In this document: positions 1 to 10,396 of the stretch, piece by piece
How positions within the stretch are numbered: the stretch's first letter is position 1
Layout: each line of letters begins with the position of its first letter
Assembly (NCBI GenBank): GCA_035079385.1
Contig: JAVHKY010000009.1
Span: 1,798,001-1,862,000, forward strand
Length of the DNA stretch: 64,000 bases
Source of the DNA: Aspidiotus rigidus
Taxonomy: Eukaryota; Arthropoda; Insecta; Hemiptera; Diaspididae
Direction: 5' to 3'
Notes under the pieces: generated by a model
Databases searched by the model: none
What the model saw: the letters and a program-made list of their open reading frames with translations, nothing else
What the model was told of the DNA's origin: nothing
Program-made: the position numbers and the translations under genes

Positions 1-317
1 AAGAAGAAGATTTTAATGATGGGTCTTTTGCTAAGACGTTATCACAGGAACCCGACAAAGCGAGTTCATCAAATCATTTTCAGCCGTTGGAATATAGTTC
101 ATCTTCTGGAGAAGAAGATATTAATAATGGGACAATCGCTAGGATGGTATTACATAAGCCCAACAAGAAGCCATTTTACAACTCAACCACTGATATTAAT
201 GACCTTATTGAAAGCTTGTATTTATTTCATAAAGCTCTAAAATCTGGAAACACCAAAACGCTTCCAAAAATACGCAAAATAGAGAAAAAACTCCGCAAAG
301 CTCGTATAATTGTTTAA
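1..317 (+). CDS. 3' end of an unidentified gene (partial)
   Basis: The frame is open from the left edge of the window to a TAA at 315-317, about 104 codons. The product starts acidic and Ser-rich (runs such as EPDKASSS and SSSSGEED), has a middle part with NDLIESLYLFHKAL, which could form a helix, and ends in a very basic tail (KIRKIEKKLRKARIIV). Codon use looks protein-like and the stop is followed 85 bases later by AATAAA, so I read it as the last exon of a real gene. A TTTTCAG at 75-81 could be a splice acceptor, but the frame is also open upstream of it. I do not recognise the family, and a nuclear or RNA-binding role suggested by the composition is only a guess. Confidence 0.5.
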   Translation, partial: EEDFNDGSFAKTLSQEPDKASSSNHFQPLEYSSSSGEEDINNGTIARMVLHKPNKKPFYNSTTDINDLIESLYLFHKALKSGNTKTLPKIRKIEKKLRKARIIV

Positions 318-401
318 CTTTCTAAAGAAGCGCTTGTATACCCATTTGAATGAATGGTAAAAATCGCAGTGTACATTTATATAGTATTTTAACTCATTCT
401 G

Positions 402-407
402 AATAAA
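402..407 (+). promoter_or_regulatory. Polyadenylation signal AATAAA
   Basis: A canonical AATAAA lies 85 bases after the stop of the partial gene at 1-317 and is the most likely 3'-end signal for it. No GT-rich downstream element was identified. Confidence 0.45.
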
Positions 408-1185
408 TAAGTAGAAAAATACAAAGATGGAACGATCTTTTTGCTTGAAACAACGAGCACCTCTCTTGCATTTGTCCGCCTCGAAGATATATGGGGCTCT
501 ATAGTCAGTCTCTCTCTGCAAACCACAACATGGGAACCCGTTTCTAGGTAAACCCTCCAACATCTGAAACAACAAGCGTCTCTTGCGTATTTGTCAGCTT
601 CGATCATATTATACAGAGAGAAGCCTCTTTTTCCTTCAAAAAGCAATGTACTTGTACACACTTTATTTGACCAAAGGACATTCAATGATTTTTTTTCGTG
701 GTGAGACAATACATGATTCAGTGTGAGTGGGTTTACCTACAAACCTCTCGGAACAATTCTCGCTTTCCATTTCTCGACAAATCGCGTTTAACCTCCTTTC
801 GACAAAAGTCTTACAGAGGCTATTATATTTCCTCAACAAAATAATTTAAGCCTGCACCAATGACGCCTAGAGAATGGTTTCCATCCCAGTTACAAATATT
901 ATAACATCGCTAAATAAGGAAAACAAAAAGTGTATTTATTTCATTCAAAAATTAAAGAAGGAAACTACAAGTAGCTAATATGAACAATTTAGCTAGATAA
1001 AAAAAGTTTTGTTCTACGCCAATACAAGGATAGAATGTATGGGAAATCAGTTTTTTTTTGTTTTTGTTTTTTTTTTAAATTGCGTTTCAATCACAATTTG
1101 CTCGCATATCCAAAATATTTGAAATTGATATTAAGGTTGTCTTTTACCGCTACTTTATTCTCTTTGTGTTTTGAGTCTATTTGCA
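408..1185. other. Intergenic, one degenerate duplication
   Basis: No gene recognised. Two diverged direct copies of about 60 bp, both starting GAAACAACRAGC, begin near 447 and 565 (period about 118). The rest is AT-rich with short T-runs near 1050. Confidence 0.4.
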
Positions 1186-1303
1186 ATGAATCACGAGTTG
1201 GGTGAAGTAGAAGAAGCGACAAGTTTGCCAACAGCAAAGGTAGTACTTAAGTCAAGTGACAGAAAGAGTTCTACAAGTACAAACCTCAAACAAATCTTTG
1301 GAG
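1186..1303 (+). CDS. Candidate small gene, exon 1
   Basis: An ATG at 1186 opens 39 codons starting MNHELGEVEEATSLPTAKVV and ending near NLKQIFG. They run into a good donor (G|GTAAGG, GT at 1304-1305), leaving one base of a split codon. The product is Ser/Thr/Lys-rich with an acidic start. Joined to the exon at 1436 it would give a protein of about 89 residues. No family is recognised. The evidence is only the clean donor, the compatible phase and the protein-like composition; upstream exons are possible. Confidence 0.35.
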
Positions 1304-1435
1304 GTAAGGGTGTATGCCAAGTGTGAAATAAAATGAGGGTATATAATTCAATATAATGTATTTTAATAAATATTAGAACAGAGTAGATCACTTATAAACA
1401 AAACAGATAGGTATTATAACTTAATTAGGTGGAAG

Positions 1436-1584
1436 CGAGACTGGAGAGGGAACAGAAGGAGATGAATTTGCGGGAACTAGAAAATGTTGAGGATGTTTTT
1501 GCGACAGAAGAACAATTAGATCTTCGGATAAGGGGAGGCGATAATGAGCCCAAGCTAATGTTTCGACGCAAAGACCGGGAATGA
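1436..1584 (+). CDS. Candidate small gene, exon 2 (ends at TGA)
   Basis: The frame is open for about 50 codons to TGA at 1582-1584. It is strongly helical and charged (REQKEMNLRELENVEDVF, then EEQLDLRIRGG and FRRKDRE), like a short coiled coil with a basic end. The AG at 1434-1435 gives the phase needed by the donor at 1304. A nearer acceptor at 1427-1428 would instead lead quickly to a stop. The weak polypyrimidine tract and the absence of a nearby AATAAA lower confidence. Family unknown. Confidence 0.33.
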
Positions 1585-3044
1585 TATAACGTTTATCCCC
1601 GTTTGAGGATAAAACGAGCTTCTTGCATCTTCAAAATTTATTATTCGAATTTTTAAAAATAATTTCGATCACTCCTCTTTTTTTTTTTTTTATGGGGAAT
1701 ATTTTGAATAGACCATGAATTCGGTCTACAGTTTCTCTTCACCCGTCAAAATCTGGAATAAAAAAGATCACATCTTTTTTATCTTTCTGAACTTTGGTAC
1801 TCAAGAGATTCGAATCGTTCTAGTCAGATTTGGAACTTAATTTTTCATTCCATGTTCTTCTTCTTCTTCTTCTTATTATTATTATTAATGTGAAATAGTC
1901 CGATTATTCTTTTATTTCTGATTTTTCAGAGTGTATTAGTGATTATTTCTCGCTAACATGTCTAATTTAAAAGTTTGTTTTACGTTCACATCTATTGCTT
2001 CACCTAACAACCTCTATAGTTTGAAGATAAGTTTCGTGTGTACATACATAAGTAAAAACACTAATTGCGCGCGAGATGAAGTTTAGACCCTCACCCAAGA
2101 AAAAAATATTGACTTATTTTCATTCAGTGAAGAATATGTGATGTTATACCAATTAATTAATTATACCATGCAATTTTTTCAGGGCGAACGCCTTTCAAAT
2201 AGGTTTTAGAGGAACATTTATTTGGGACGATATCATCGAAACTAAAACAAACGATTTCTAGTACAGCGTGAAGCAATATTGATAAGATACATTTCATGGT
2301 AAAAGTAGTAAATTTTGTAAGTTCTCTTTTGTCTATCTTCTGACCATTTTTTAAATATATAATTCATTTATTTTATTTTAATTCATAATTCTTATTGTTT
2401 AGGCTTTAGCCCTTGCTTTGGCTATTGGTTTTAAATTTATATTATGTAGAATAAGTTTGTAAAATTTATCTTACCTACTTTGTTTTATTTTTTCTTTCCT
2501 AGACATTATTGACTTGTTTTTTTCTCCTCCCAGAGTGTCTCGGAGAACGAGAATATATTTCAAATAATGTGCCTACAATAAACACACACCGACACTCACA
2601 GTCAATGATTAAAGAGAATTGTCAATAAAGTATTCATCGAAAGTACCTATCTCCTGTGTTCATATTATTATCGTGATAGTTTACGAGGAAGAGAACGGTG
2701 GATGAGCGTGAGTCGGTATTGTTAGTCAACCCGACCCTCTCTAACACTTACCACCTCCCTGAATTTGTAAAATATGCTTCAAAATGTATAATAACGAGAA
2801 TAATATAGATCGCGAACAGTCTTTCGACTCTGTTATGTGTGTGGTCAACTATCTCTAGGTTTTCTCATGAAATAATATCTTTCAGGTCGATAATTATAAA
2901 TATAATTGAATTTGGTCGATTTTATAAGTTTTTTGAATCGGGTTGGAGAGGGACAAGTGTAGGTTCATTCACAAGTTTGACCAACTTCAATTCAGAGTCG
3001 TACGTTGACTTACGTTGTGTTCAACTAATAACACTAAGGAGCGG
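1585..3044. other. Intergenic, AT-rich
   Basis: No gene recognised. It contains a T-run at about 1679-1691 and a short TTC/TTA microsatellite at about 1855-1890. Open frames here look random. Confidence 0.4.
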
Positions 3045-3540
3045 GGTAATATCATCAACGCTATTAAACAAATTCGTTCAAATCCGGAAAAAGCCTTCCA
3101 ATTGATCAACAATCACTATTTGTATGAATGCTCGATGTTGAATAATGTGCTACCAATAGACTCGGGCTTAAGGCTCGTGTAAAAGATCTGGTGACTAATG
3201 TGATTTACAATGTCATAAGCAAATACTTTCCTGAAAATAATCCTTATATTCGACGATAGTTTTAAATAATGTCGTGAAAAAAGTTAAGCGTGATGATTTT
3301 TTACAATCGTGTTTTGTAATGTTCAATAGTAACGAAATTGAGAATGTTATTAAACCTAGATGGGATTGCAAAACAGAGCGTCCCGGTTTATGAAAAAAAG
3401 ACTGTACAGAATGTACTTGTTCCATGGATGAAGTGACAGAGTATCCAAACGTCTGCAAATGTTTGACAGAGAGAAGAGTAATAACCTTCAATTTAGATTT
3501 GACTTTACATGAGTTGAGTAATATTAGGTACCTACTTTGA
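3045..3540 (+). pseudogene. Broken Cys-rich coding region, unassigned
   Basis: Four protein-like stretches follow each other on the + strand in shifting frames: 3045-3182, 3179-3259, 3262-3393 and 3400-3540, each ended by a stop, so at least three frameshifts or stops separate them. The last piece carries a C-x2-C-x-C then C-x-C arrangement, seen in secreted or envelope-type Cys-rich proteins. I cannot name the family. An integrated copy of a large insect DNA virus is one possibility, suggested by the Cys pattern and the neighbouring reading frame at 4157-4585, but this is inference only. As it stands the region is not able to make a full protein. Confidence 0.35.
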
Positions 3541-4156
3541 TTGATCACTCACGTTTGTCTAGGGCATGTTCTACAATACGACTCAAGTTGATTAGCACCG
3601 AGTGGATCGCGATTGACCTTAACTTATAATTTCATTAGTCAAGCAAGTGGGTCCTCCAGAACAAAACACCCCATTATAATTTGTACTCTAAACGGCAGAG
3701 ACGCGCTAGCGACCATACTTCCTCGCAGCTCTAAGCTTGACAGGGTTAGACATTCAGTTAGTTATTTGAAAAATTCCAGTGAAGTAACGTTTTTGCTAGA
3801 AAATTCCTTGGACTTGAATAAAAGATAATTGAAATTTTCAGTTCTGTCATACAATCTTATCTAGCTTCATCTGCTCATCCTAAATTTGATACAAGCGTGA
3901 GAGTGTGTGTGTTTTGTCATCGGGTGCTACACTAGCTCCCTCTTCATCTAAGAGTGCACACTAACTCTACCCACACTGGAAGTAACTATAGGCCGGAAGC
4001 CAATAAGGAAGGGAACATCGTCGTACTCTATCCTCTTCTATATGAATCAAGAGTTCACGACCTACCGCTACACCAGAGTGATCGTACAAGGTGTGTCGAC
4101 ATGTTTGTAGTATGTAAAGTTGTGTGTTCTATGACTTTGCCCGTAATTATTTCATC
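3541..4156. other. No assignable gene
   Basis: Short open frames exist on the + strand (3613-3828 and 3954-4295), but neither shows a recognisable domain. The second overlaps the minus-strand frame at 4157-4585. This may be further decayed coding sequence belonging to the region on its left. Confidence 0.3.
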
Positions 4157-4585
4157 TCATTCGAATATACGCAGCACCACAGCCAGATTCAATTCCTTGC
4201 TAGAATCACCCTTGCATAAGGAAAAGAAGAGATGTTTAATTTCTTTCGCGGTCAATAAACGTGGCGCTAATACAAATTCAATGCTGTTGTCGTGAGGGAA
4301 GAAAAAGTCTCTTACAATCGCGAACGTTTTGAAATATGTGACATGGAGATTTAAACAAGTATTGCGTATAAAATTCTGCATTATGCCCTTGAGAAAACAG
4401 CAATGATAGTCTCTATTTAACAGCATACGGTGTCTGAATATACAACTTTGGTTTTTCTGTTGAGTGAAAAAATCTACGTTGCTTGTGCATAATTTATAAA
4501 ATTGAATATGATCTTTGCGTCGGGTAAATATGGCTAAGGTATGCATTGACCACACCGCCCTATCTTGTATTGGGTAAGGTCGCAT
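4157..4585 (-). CDS. Intact unassigned 142-codon reading frame
   Basis: An ATG-initiated frame of 142 codons runs on the minus strand with an in-frame TAA directly before the ATG, so the start is well defined and no splice is needed. The product begins MRPYPIQDRAVWSMHTL, is Cys/His/Phe-rich in the middle and has a basic character throughout; there is no clear signal peptide or long membrane segment. The bases just upstream of the ATG include TATAAG, which resembles the TAAG late promoter motif of baculovirus-like insect viruses; such a short motif is weak evidence. Its length and composition exceed chance frames nearby. It could be a viral relic, a young gene or a chance open frame. Confidence 0.33.
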   Translation of the reverse strand: MRPYPIQDRAVWSMHTLAIFTRRKDHIQFYKLCTSNVDFFTQQKNQSCIFRHRMLLNRDYHCCFLKGIMQNFIRNTCLNLHVTYFKTFAIVRDFFFPHDNSIEFVLAPRLLTAKEIKHLFFSLCKGDSSKELNLAVVLRIFE

Positions 4586-6925
4586 TTAAGACATCTTATA
4601 AGGAATATCTTAAGTACGCACAAAACACGCAGGCTGAACATTTTGTTGCGATCGAAATAATACGATGATAATAATAATAATAATAGTAATATTTTCGGAG
4701 TTAGTTAGTTTGTCTAACTTTGAGCTTTGCACCCTGCACGTCTGATTGGTGGATGAATCTTCCGTTTGATCATTGAAAATAGTAGATACATCTGCTATTT
4801 TTTCGCGATCGCTTCTATGATCGAAAGAATTATGTGGTCCTGAAAAGGACCGTTTTAATGATAATACTTGTTTCGTATAATAAATAAAATTATATCTCCA
4901 TCCACCAACGCTTCGATTCCAAGCCTAGAATTATCGCCCAATAATATTCATCGCGTTTGTCAGCGTTACCTTTAAGAGAAAAAAGAACTCTTGCTCTTCA
5001 CGTGCGCTAAACGTCTTTTACAACGTAATATGTCTGGAAAAATTTCTCATCAACGTTCATGCAGATATTCCGGAGGAAAGACTGGAAAGTGGGAATAGAG
5101 AAGCGAGTGATCCACTCCCTTACTGGGAATTCAAGTTGTTAAGTGAATATGGTTTTTTTTGTTTTCTTTCTTCCTGAAAAAAGTCGATGATACTACCAGA
5201 TATTTTATAAAACTTGAGAATATCACGCATAAAAGGTACATATGTGAAGCATGCAATGTGCCTTGGATGAAGACATCTTACATTGAATATTTTCTCGCGA
5301 TATAAATCTTCCAAGCTTCTAACGTACATTTTGCCGAGTCAACGTTAAAATGAGAATGATACTTTGAAAAAAACATATAAGTTGATGTTGATCACGGATA
5401 TTCCCACCTATCATCTGATTGGTTTGTTGAATTTAATCATAGGGAGATCTGATCCAATGAAAAATAATGTAAGAATCATCCTTCTAACGCATCACAGGGC
5501 AAAGCGGGCCAGCGAAACAATAAGGGTACGGTCAGAATTCTCACACCTTTGGAAAAACTGAAACTGACCAGATGTTTTTCAAAATAATACAAAAAATTAG
5601 GCTTAAGTCGTAAAACTATACCCATTTATTCGTAAAACTATACCCATTTATTCGAGTCGTATTTGAAATGATACTCCTAGGAATGGCGTTTGCCCGTTGA
5701 TTTTTACGAGGGGTAGGTATCTGTTATATGGAGAATTAGCCCGATACATCAATAAATTAAAATCGTCGCATTCTTAAGGAGTTGTGAATATTTTTTTACA
5801 AGCGTTTACCCCATTTTCATATATACGCGAAAAAGTAATAGATAAACCGACAAATCGCAGCTGGACCAAAACAACGAGGACGGAACGAGGCGTGCGTATC
5901 GATTTTTACAATCGAAATTAAAGGTGTGCGTTTGATCGCGTGGCGGTAGCTTACCTTACCTTAAATTAGATCAACGCGTAGATGCTATGAGAACTCCCTA
6001 AAAATTCTAATTAGACTTATTCAGATAATAAACGAAAATATATTAAAGAGGGACTTCAACAAATTCATTCCATCATTCGATCGTATAGTTACACTCATTC
6101 ATACTACGCTAAGCCCTACATATAGTACATACCTATTCTCTACTTTTACGAGCGAATATGATACACTCATTCATGGTCACCCTTCATTCATAGCGATCCT
6201 TGTACACCCTTTACTCTTACATGATCGAATACGTAGGGTGAATTCGTTCGTCGTATCACCGCCTACACGTTGAAATGACGATGACCACGATCATACATAA
6301 TGCATTAACCCCCCAAAACCGACGAGCAACTCATTATTTTTCCAAAAATTAAAACATTCACCGTTGAGTAAATATCGATTTTCCTTATACCTAACGCGAT
6401 AAACTTCTTAACCCTTCCTTCTTCACCATCCCCCTTTAGAAAGAAAACGTCGTCGAATAGAAAGAGATCGTCGTTGAACGGGCGACTCATTCATTTTCGT
6501 TCGTTCGTAGCACCAATTAAACAGGAAACCCCAACGAAAAACGTTATTCTTAATTAAAAAAACAACGTTCGTGATATTCACCCTCGACATGTAAAATTAA
6601 TTTTTTTTTTTCCTTATACCTATACAAATACTTCTACATACGACACGGTCATAACTTAGACAGAAAGACAACATCGCGCTCCTCGTCGTCACATAACCGG
6701 ACAACCTTTCGTACAAAAAAGATCGCCGCCGCGACGTCATATAGCCGGACAAACCTTCTTAGAAAGAGATCGCCGTCATTTAGACAGAGAAAGAAAGTTC
6801 AATCGCCGTCAAAAGCCGGACTTAGGCGTGCGCAGAAGGGGCAAATTCCTAGAACCTAACTTTATATCCTACTGATGGATTCCAGGTGGCAGTGGCAATG
6901 TTCTTGGTTCTGGTTAGGTTGCTGA
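4586..6925. other. Intergenic, no confirmed gene
   Basis: A 70-codon minus-strand frame at 5120-5329 and overlapping + strand frames near 5050-5185 look partly protein-like but are unassigned. A 22-bp sequence (GTAAAACTATACCCATTTAT) is duplicated in tandem at about 5609-5653. From 6660 to 6830 there are loose repeats around GCCGGACAA and GATCGCCG. The rest is AT-rich. Confidence 0.35.
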
Positions 6926-7705
6926 ACCTGTAGGTCAGACAAGAGTTTAGTAGAAGACAAGCTGAATCAACAGCTTTCTCTTCTTTGGTCTCTTGAGGCA
7001 CTCGGCATCAAATCCTCTGAGCTAAAAGATAAGAACAATGCAATCCTTGATGCTTTCAAAGAAACTACACGTTTTGAAAATGGCCAATATGTGGTGCGGT
7101 GGCCACGAATCAAGGAAAATATCAGTATCCCTACTAATTATAGAATGTGCATAGCTAGGCTGAGAGGTACCCTGGAGCATATGTCAGTGGATGAAAGGCT
7201 TGAGTTGCATGAGCATTTCCTTGATCAAAAAAGGGATGGCGTTATAGAAAAGGCGCCTAAACAAACACGCCATGTGGTCCATTATCTGCCTTATAAAGCA
7301 ATTTGGCAAAAGTTGCGTGTTGTCTATGATGCCTCTGCTAAGACTAAATCAGGGCTATTGTTGAATGATGTTCTCCATTCAGGTCCCTCCTTGGTGAAGG
7401 AAATAGTAGGAATCGTGATTGCTATGCGAATGAATCCTGTTCTCATACTTGCGGATGTAGAAAAGGTCTTCTTGAGAGTAGGTCTTGATGAAGCGGACAG
7501 GGATATGATCAGGTTTGTGGCTGTTGCGGAACCTAGCAAACCTTTTGACCCTAAGGATCTGATTGTATATCGGTTCTGTCATACTCCCTTTGGTGTAGTC
7601 TCCTCACCTTTTCTCATGAACATGGTTTTTCAGTCAATATTTGCTAAAGCTTTAGAAACAGCGGAAAATAGGGAGGCACATTGGTATATAGTCAAAGGCC
7701 TTAGC
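6926..7705 (+). pseudogene. BEL/Pao LTR retrotransposon reverse transcriptase relic
   Basis: One frame is open from 6926 to 7942, and its first 260 codons match the Pol layout of BEL/Pao elements: a linker with LWSLEALGIK and ENGQYVVRWPR, then the reverse transcriptase start with KLRVVYDASAKTKSG, LNDVLHSGPSL and YRFCHTPFGVVSSPFLMN. Homology stops near IVKG (about 7705), before the catalytic DD motif, and unrelated sequence follows in frame. Protease, RNase H, integrase and LTRs are not seen. It is a fragment, probably an internal piece left after deletion and interrupted on its right by the element at 7845. A real in-frame gene is unlikely because the catalytic part is absent. Confidence 0.8.
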
Positions 7706-7844
7706 AAAATCAATCATTTTTCAGGAGGACGTTTTGAAACTTCAGATCTCCGCTTCCACGCCACCTATCGACTCGTTTTAAAAAACAGTTTTGTTCCTAA
7801 ATTCATTGTCTATCAGAGTAATATGAAAAAATTGTTTTTCTTTA

Positions 7845-8134
7845 ACCCCGGTAAACATTGTTCCCACTTGAAGCCCTCAAATACAAAGGGCTTCAGGGAC
7901 ATAAAAGGGAAACAGGGCTTCAAATGGGAATTAAAAGGGTAGTTTTTTCTAAATGAAGCCCAAGGAATCAGAAGGGCTTCAGTTTGTCCCTGTTGAAGCC
8001 CTTTGGACACGGGGAACCAAAGGGTTTCAACAGGGAAGGAAGAGGGAAACAGGGAATCAACAGGGCTTCAAATGAGGGCTTCAGAGGGTAGTTTTTCCCA
8101 GGGGCTTCAGAGGGCTTCAAATTGTTTACCGGGT
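7845..8134. mobile_element. Inverted-repeat element dense in AGGGCTTCA
   Basis: The ends are inverted copies: ACCCCGGTAAACATTG at the left and, read from the other strand, ACCCGGTAAACAATTTG at the right, each running into TTGAAGCCCTC. Between them AGGGCTTCA or a one-base variant occurs about ten times, on both strands (for example near 7868, 7886, 7914, 7974, 7995, 8065, 8080, 8111). No coding capacity and no certain target duplication were seen. It looks like a MITE or foldback element whose interior grew by spread of one motif. Confidence 0.6.
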
Positions 8135-10114
8135 CAAAATTCAAAATTGATCAACATCGACTAAAGCCTTTCTTCCACAAAACTAGGTACTGATTTGTTG
8201 AATTTATTCAAATATAGGCATTGTAATAACATACGAGTATTTTCACATTCTAATAAAAATTCATGCTGTCCAAATGTTGAATACGCTCTGCAGTCACCTA
8301 AATAGCAAATTAGGATACATGAAATCCACAGTTGTGTTACAAAAATTAAATAATGTAAATTCACAGTCGTCTGGCTAGAATTGAACTAAATTCACAGTTG
8401 TGTTGATAAATGCATTTCCAAATATTTTGATAGTTGAGGACAATTATATTTGTATTAATGACTAATATTACTTTAGGCCATTTTGCGGAAAAAGGGCTTT
8501 AGTCGACTAGGGCCCTTCTTCCATCCTTCCTTTCAATTCTGTCGTACAAAGCTAAATTGACGTATATGCAAAATATCGCTAATGGAAAAGTATTAAAACG
8601 AGTCGAAAAATGTGTCCGGAAGAAAATCAGATCACTATACTTGTTCTCTAATTTCAGTTTTCAATTTAGAATTCAATAATAGTAATAATTTCCTTCAACG
8701 AGTTCTCGATTCTCAGACACATCACGATGCATATATACGTCAAAAAAAAATTGACATATGCATTCGATTGTGATAGTAAAGGTGCGTGACTGCGTTGATA
8801 ACGGAGCTTCATTACTAACACACTTGTAACAAATTGCGCGGAAGACCTAGCCTTACCCGCAGATATGGCCTTACCTCGGCGATCGTTGTTTTTTTTTACA
8901 TATACGTAGAATTGCAGAGACAGTTCCTTACCAAGGCAATTACAAAATTATAAACAATCGGTAATGTCTAGAGCGGTAGTCAAAATTCTCAATAACCAGT
9001 ATAACCGGAAGTTTTTGGAACTGCAAAAAATATTACCGGTAGTATTTTCTTATTTTTTTTTCAAAGAAAAACTCCCGTTACACTGCTGGACATTACTGGT
9101 AGCGTTTTTTCCTGAGGTCAGAAGATCTATAATATAGAAGCTAGTACCCTGTTACACGAGGTAGTAAGAGGGTTGGCTAATGGATCTAGACTACAACTTG
9201 AGTACCTACAAAATCTTTCATGGAAGAAACAAACGCCCAACAAAAGTATCAACCTCAAATCTCGATCTCGATGCAAGGCTTAAACCGGAATAGCAATCAG
9301 CATAAATTGAATCTCGGGGGTTGTAGGTCACAGATTCTAAATGGACAATAAAAGATATTAGTAGATTAATTGTTTAGGCTACGGCACTGGGACAAACAAC
9401 AAAAGCTTTGACAAACTGATAAGTACCGGTATAGCCAAACGTCTCAATAAATTCAAAATTTGAATATCAAATTACCATGCAAATATACATCCTAAGAATC
9501 AAAACGTCAAAATCTGAAGTTTCTTTTATTATGATTGATTGATATAGGCTGACCCTTATCAGCGATATTGACTATTCACGTCAGAATTAGCCGCATTGAA
9601 CTTATTGTTATTACGTAGGAATATAATGGAATTTCTTGATTGATTTAAATAAACGTTGATTCACTTCATACAAAAATATCATATTCTACTCCACTTATTC
9701 ACAATAATCAAAGATCCAACTCGTTTGTCTACTCAAATCTTATATCTCTATCTATCCTTGACTAGGCGTATTGGTTTTGCAATAACAACGAGCAAACCAA
9801 AAAATAAAAGGTGAAGAGTTGAGTAAAGACGAGAAGGATAAGTTGCATAATTTAACCGCCGTTTAGAACCTTTAGGAAGATATCTGGAATAGTATCCGTG
9901 GATATATAAGCTCAAGAAATAGCCGGAATAACAATCAGTACCTATTGAATTAGAAATTGTGATTATTGTGCTCTTGCATTAACTGTGATTGCATACGGCG
10001 TTCATGTATTTAACGTGTATACTGTATAGGTACCTAGAAGTATTATGAATTTTTGATACAAGTAATAAAGTTTGGTTTTTTGCAACTGTTCTTTATCGTT
10101 TGTATCCAGTGACA
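8135..10114. other. Intergenic, with one dispersed repeat
   Basis: No gene recognised. The stretch about 9825-9990 is an inverted, diverged copy of 51612-51815; both share the block around AATAGCCGGAATAACAATCAG and GATTATTGTGCTCTTGCATT. A weaker relative may lie near 9270. Other sequence appears unstructured. Confidence 0.4.
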
Positions 10115-10396
10115 AGAGGGGGACTTGGAAAAAAATGTCGACTCTCGAGCTATATATGAAAGGAGAGGGACTTGGAAAAATTTCAACTCTCGAGCTATCA
10201 TATACTGAATAGCTGGAGATTCGAGAAAAATTTAGATTCTCAAACTATATTATACTAGGCTTACAGTAGGTCTAGGCCTTCTTTACACTAGCTTTTTCTA
10301 GGTCCAGGCTTCCTTGAATTTTCAATACCAAATCCCATTTGACTCATAAAACAGGTTCCCTGCGTTCCTCGTTCAACTTCGTTAAGGAAGCCGTTG
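10115..10396 (+). repeat. Family A repeat, copy 1
   Basis: Contains two units of the family's minisatellite (GGGACTTGGAAAAA then CTCTCGAGCTAT), a TATACTAGGC-rich part, and the conserved right end CATAAAACAGGTTCCCTG followed by CGTTCCTCGTTCAACTTCG and TTAAGGAAGCCG. The same layout is seen at 21198-21785, 30926-31288 and 41685-42195. Confidence 0.6.

Noticed and set aside
7706..7942. Continuation of the BEL/Pao frame
   Set aside because: Past about 7705 the sequence no longer resembles Pol and runs into the inverted-repeat element.
7860..8120. CRISPR-like spaced repeats
   Set aside because: Spacing is irregular, the motif occurs on both strands and the setting is a eukaryotic transposon.
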